DNA of 64,000 bases from an uncultured Collinsella sp. (GTDB lineage: Bacteria; Actinomycetota; Coriobacteriia; Coriobacteriales; Coriobacteriaceae): NCBI GenBank assembly GCA_934668345.1, contig CAKUNE010000002.1, positions 153,741 through 217,740 of the forward strand, in the 5' to 3' direction. The notes under the pieces were generated by a model, which worked only from the letters and a program-made list of their open reading frames with translations, had not been told where the DNA came from and ran no database searches. The position numbers were made by a program, and so were the translations under genes. Below are positions 62,561-64,000 of the stretch, piece by piece. The first letter of the stretch is position 1; each line of letters starts with the position of its first letter.

Positions 62561-63148
62561 CTATACGAACCGATCGGGATAGAGGGTCTTGTAGCGAACC
62601 CAGGCATTATTGACACGAATCAGATACGCCTGCGTCTCGGGAAAGGTGATTGCATTATGAAGTGACGTGTTCTGCTGCGCCCATCCGTCGACATTGCCCA
62701 TACCGGCGTTATAGGCGGCAATGGCACTATCCGTCGACCCGTTGAAATAGGTCAGAAGATACGAGAGGTATGCGCAGCCAAACTCGATGTTCGTAGCGGG
62801 ATCGTTAAGGTTGTCGGCTGAATACTCGCTACCATCGACAAGACCTTTGGCAATCATATCCTGGGCAGTCACGGGCATCAGCTGCATCAATCCCTGAGCG
62901 CCCTGATTCGATTCGGCCTTGGGATCCCAATTCGATTCCGACTTAATGACAGCGCACACCAGATACGGATCCAGATTATGCGAAATACTGGATTTTTTTA
63001 CATATGCCTCGTAGTCAATCGGATACAGCGGCTTAAAGAAAGCGGCAGGAGCACACGAGTAAACGAATGAGATAAGGCCGAAGGCAAAAACGGCAGCCAG
63101 CGGTATAAGGCGATACCACGCAAAGAAACGTGTCTTAGGCATCGGCAT
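62561..63148 (-). CDS. Lytic transglycosylase (SLT-like)
   Basis: A 195-residue membrane-anchored transglycosylase cleaving peptidoglycan. Residues about 10-32 form the N-terminal helix. The catalytic domain has Glu in [30 protein letters not shown], and [18 protein letters not shown] at 63148 overlaps the end of coaE by 14 bases, coupling the genes; ATG at 63142 is an alternative. Confidence 0.9.
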   Translation of the reverse strand: MPMPKTRFFAWYRLIPLAAVFAFGLISFVYSCAPAAFFKPLYPIDYEAYVKKSSISHNLDPYLVCAVIKSESNWDPKAESNQGAQGLMQLMPVTAQDMIAKGLVDGSEYSADNLNDPATNIEFGCAYLSYLLTYFNGSTDSAIAAYNAGMGNVDGWAQQNTSLHNAITFPETQAYLIRVNNAWVRYKTLYPDRFV

Positions 63149-63776
63149 CCTCCTTATTCGCGGTGTCTATAAACCCATGGAATGCAAGCCAAGAGTCAAG
63201 CTGCTCAAAGAGCGAATTATCGCCTGCGGCATTATCAATCACCGTTGTAGCGAGATTGCACAGCGCAGACTCAACGGGCTGGCAAGCAGAACGGGCATCG
63301 AAATCAGATGGCTCCATACCACGTTGAATAGCGCGCTCGCGACGAACTGACAAAGGGGCGCTGATGACCAGAATTTCATCAGCCAAACCAAATGCATCCT
63401 CAAAACCAGTCGGGGCAGAAACCTCGACAACCGCAAAGGGATAACGGGGGGACGAAACCGTGCAGCAAACCGGATCAAGAATCCTCAGTGACAGCTGCTC
63501 AATGAGAACGGGGTGCACAATGCTATTGAGCCTCGCGACCGCATCAGGAGAAACAAAAGCTCGAGAAGCGAGGATGTTACGGCGAACGCCGCCCTCCTCG
63601 TCCAAAATATCCCAGCCAAATTCTTCCGCGAGGGCATTGACGATATCGGAGCCTGGCACATACAGCGATTTGGCAAGCTCGTCCAGATCGATAAGCATGG
63701 CGCCATGAGATTCGAGATAGCGGCAGGCAGTCGACTTACCCGAAGCAATATTGCCCAAGACAAAAACGGTAAACAT
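63135..63776 (-). CDS. coaE: Dephospho-CoA kinase
   Basis: A 213-residue kinase completing CoA synthesis. P-loop GNIASGKSTACRYLES, then MLIDLDELAKSLYVPGSDIV, and VNALAEEFGWDIL. The second glycine of the usual GLTGSGKS loop is replaced (GNIASGKS), still a valid Walker A. ATG at 63776 with AGGGAGGACTTG; longer reading to 63995 crosses a terminator. First gene of coaE-transglycosylase-uvrB. Confidence 0.9.
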   Translation of the reverse strand: MFTVFVLGNIASGKSTACRYLESHGAMLIDLDELAKSLYVPGSDIVNALAEEFGWDILDEEGGVRRNILASRAFVSPDAVARLNSIVHPVLIEQLSLRILDPVCCTVSSPRYPFAVVEVSAPTGFEDAFGLADEILVISAPLSVRRERAIQRGMEPSDFDARSACQPVESALCNLATTVIDNAAGDNSLFEQLDSWLAFHGFIDTANKEDADA

Positions 63777-63903
63777 CAAGTCCTCCCTAACGCCAATGGG
63801 AGTTATTATCGCGCAAATACAAAAGAAGGACTCAAAATACAGCCAAACAGTAAGACAAGCTAAAAGAAGGCGAGTTCTTGTATTACAGCTCTCTATAAAA
63901 CGC
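63777..63903. other. Upstream region of coaE
   Basis: Contains the coaE ribosome binding site and A/T-rich promoter sequence, without a -35/-10 pair I can name. Confidence 0.35.
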
Positions 63904-63935
63904 AAAAAAGGGGGAGGCCGCGAGGCCTCCCCCTT
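63904..63935 (-). terminator. Terminator of the gene entering from the right
   Basis: A perfect 12-bp stem (63908-63919 with 63924-63935, GCGA loop) followed by TTTTTTG on the minus strand. It ends a gene mostly outside the window. Confidence 0.9.
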
Positions 63936-63972
63936 CTTCGATTCAAGCGTACGGCTCGGTGCCGTCCACCGG

Positions 63973-64000
63973 TCAGCGGCGCCCTGGCCTCCCACGGGCT
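63973..64000 (-). CDS. Possible C-terminal tail of a truncated gene
   Basis: The frame from 63999 reads ARGRPGRR then TGA, 37 bases before the terminator. A basic tail followed closely by a terminator suggests the end of a real gene that starts beyond the window. The protein cannot be identified. Confidence 0.35.

Overview
The window is a GC-rich bacterial chromosome segment, densely packed and mostly coding, with most genes on the minus strand. WhiA, an actinobacterial-type RapZ, the protein flavour and the anaerobic ribonucleotide reductase point to a strictly anaerobic gut member of the Coriobacteriia, most likely Collinsella. That assignment comes from family knowledge and not from a database search. 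I see no rRNA, CRISPR array, phage, transposase or insertion sequence.

Layout. Bases 1-12,500 carry a secreted 3D-like protein, metY with a short Cys-containing leader ORF and a divergent LysR regulator, rnhA, a Gfo/Idh/MocA oxidoreductase, an acylphosphatase, a Fur-family regulator, a HAD phosphatase, a SlyD-like/UreE-like pair, an M19 dipeptidase, a YgjP-like peptidase, and folE-HD-folB. Bases 11.9-15.5 kb hold nrdG and nrdD behind a promoter with an almost perfect NrdR box. Bases 15.8-22 kb hold six tRNA genes in three transcription units with near-identical promoters, a GH13 glucosidase, and a partner-switching pair (PAS/GAF/SpoIIE phosphatase plus a STAS-kinase fusion). Bases 22.5-28.5 kb are a five-gene oligopeptide ABC transporter operon. 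Bases 28.7-33.9 kb are lower glycolysis: gap, then pgk-tpiA-gpmI-secG.

Bases 34-36 kb are rapZ-whiA. Bases 36-46.4 kb look like one sialic-acid (nan) locus: an Opp-type transporter with a fused permease-ATPase, two acetyl-esterase-like proteins (one lacking its catalytic serine), nanA, nanK and nanE. The rest carries DNA repair (uvrC, uvrA, uvrB), cell envelope (murJ, an LTA-synthase-like protein, a lytic transglycosylase), ybaK, mrp, two FAD proteins and coaE.

The least explained structure is non-coding. There are five very large nested inverted repeats at 12540-12625, 12807-12936, 22083-22207, 22388-22519 and 37806-37912. Three of them share one geometry (28-30 bp arms around a spacer of about 70 bases that folds again) but have unrelated sequences. 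A second pattern is an A/T palindrome at a fixed distance upstream of the -35 box in all three tRNA units.
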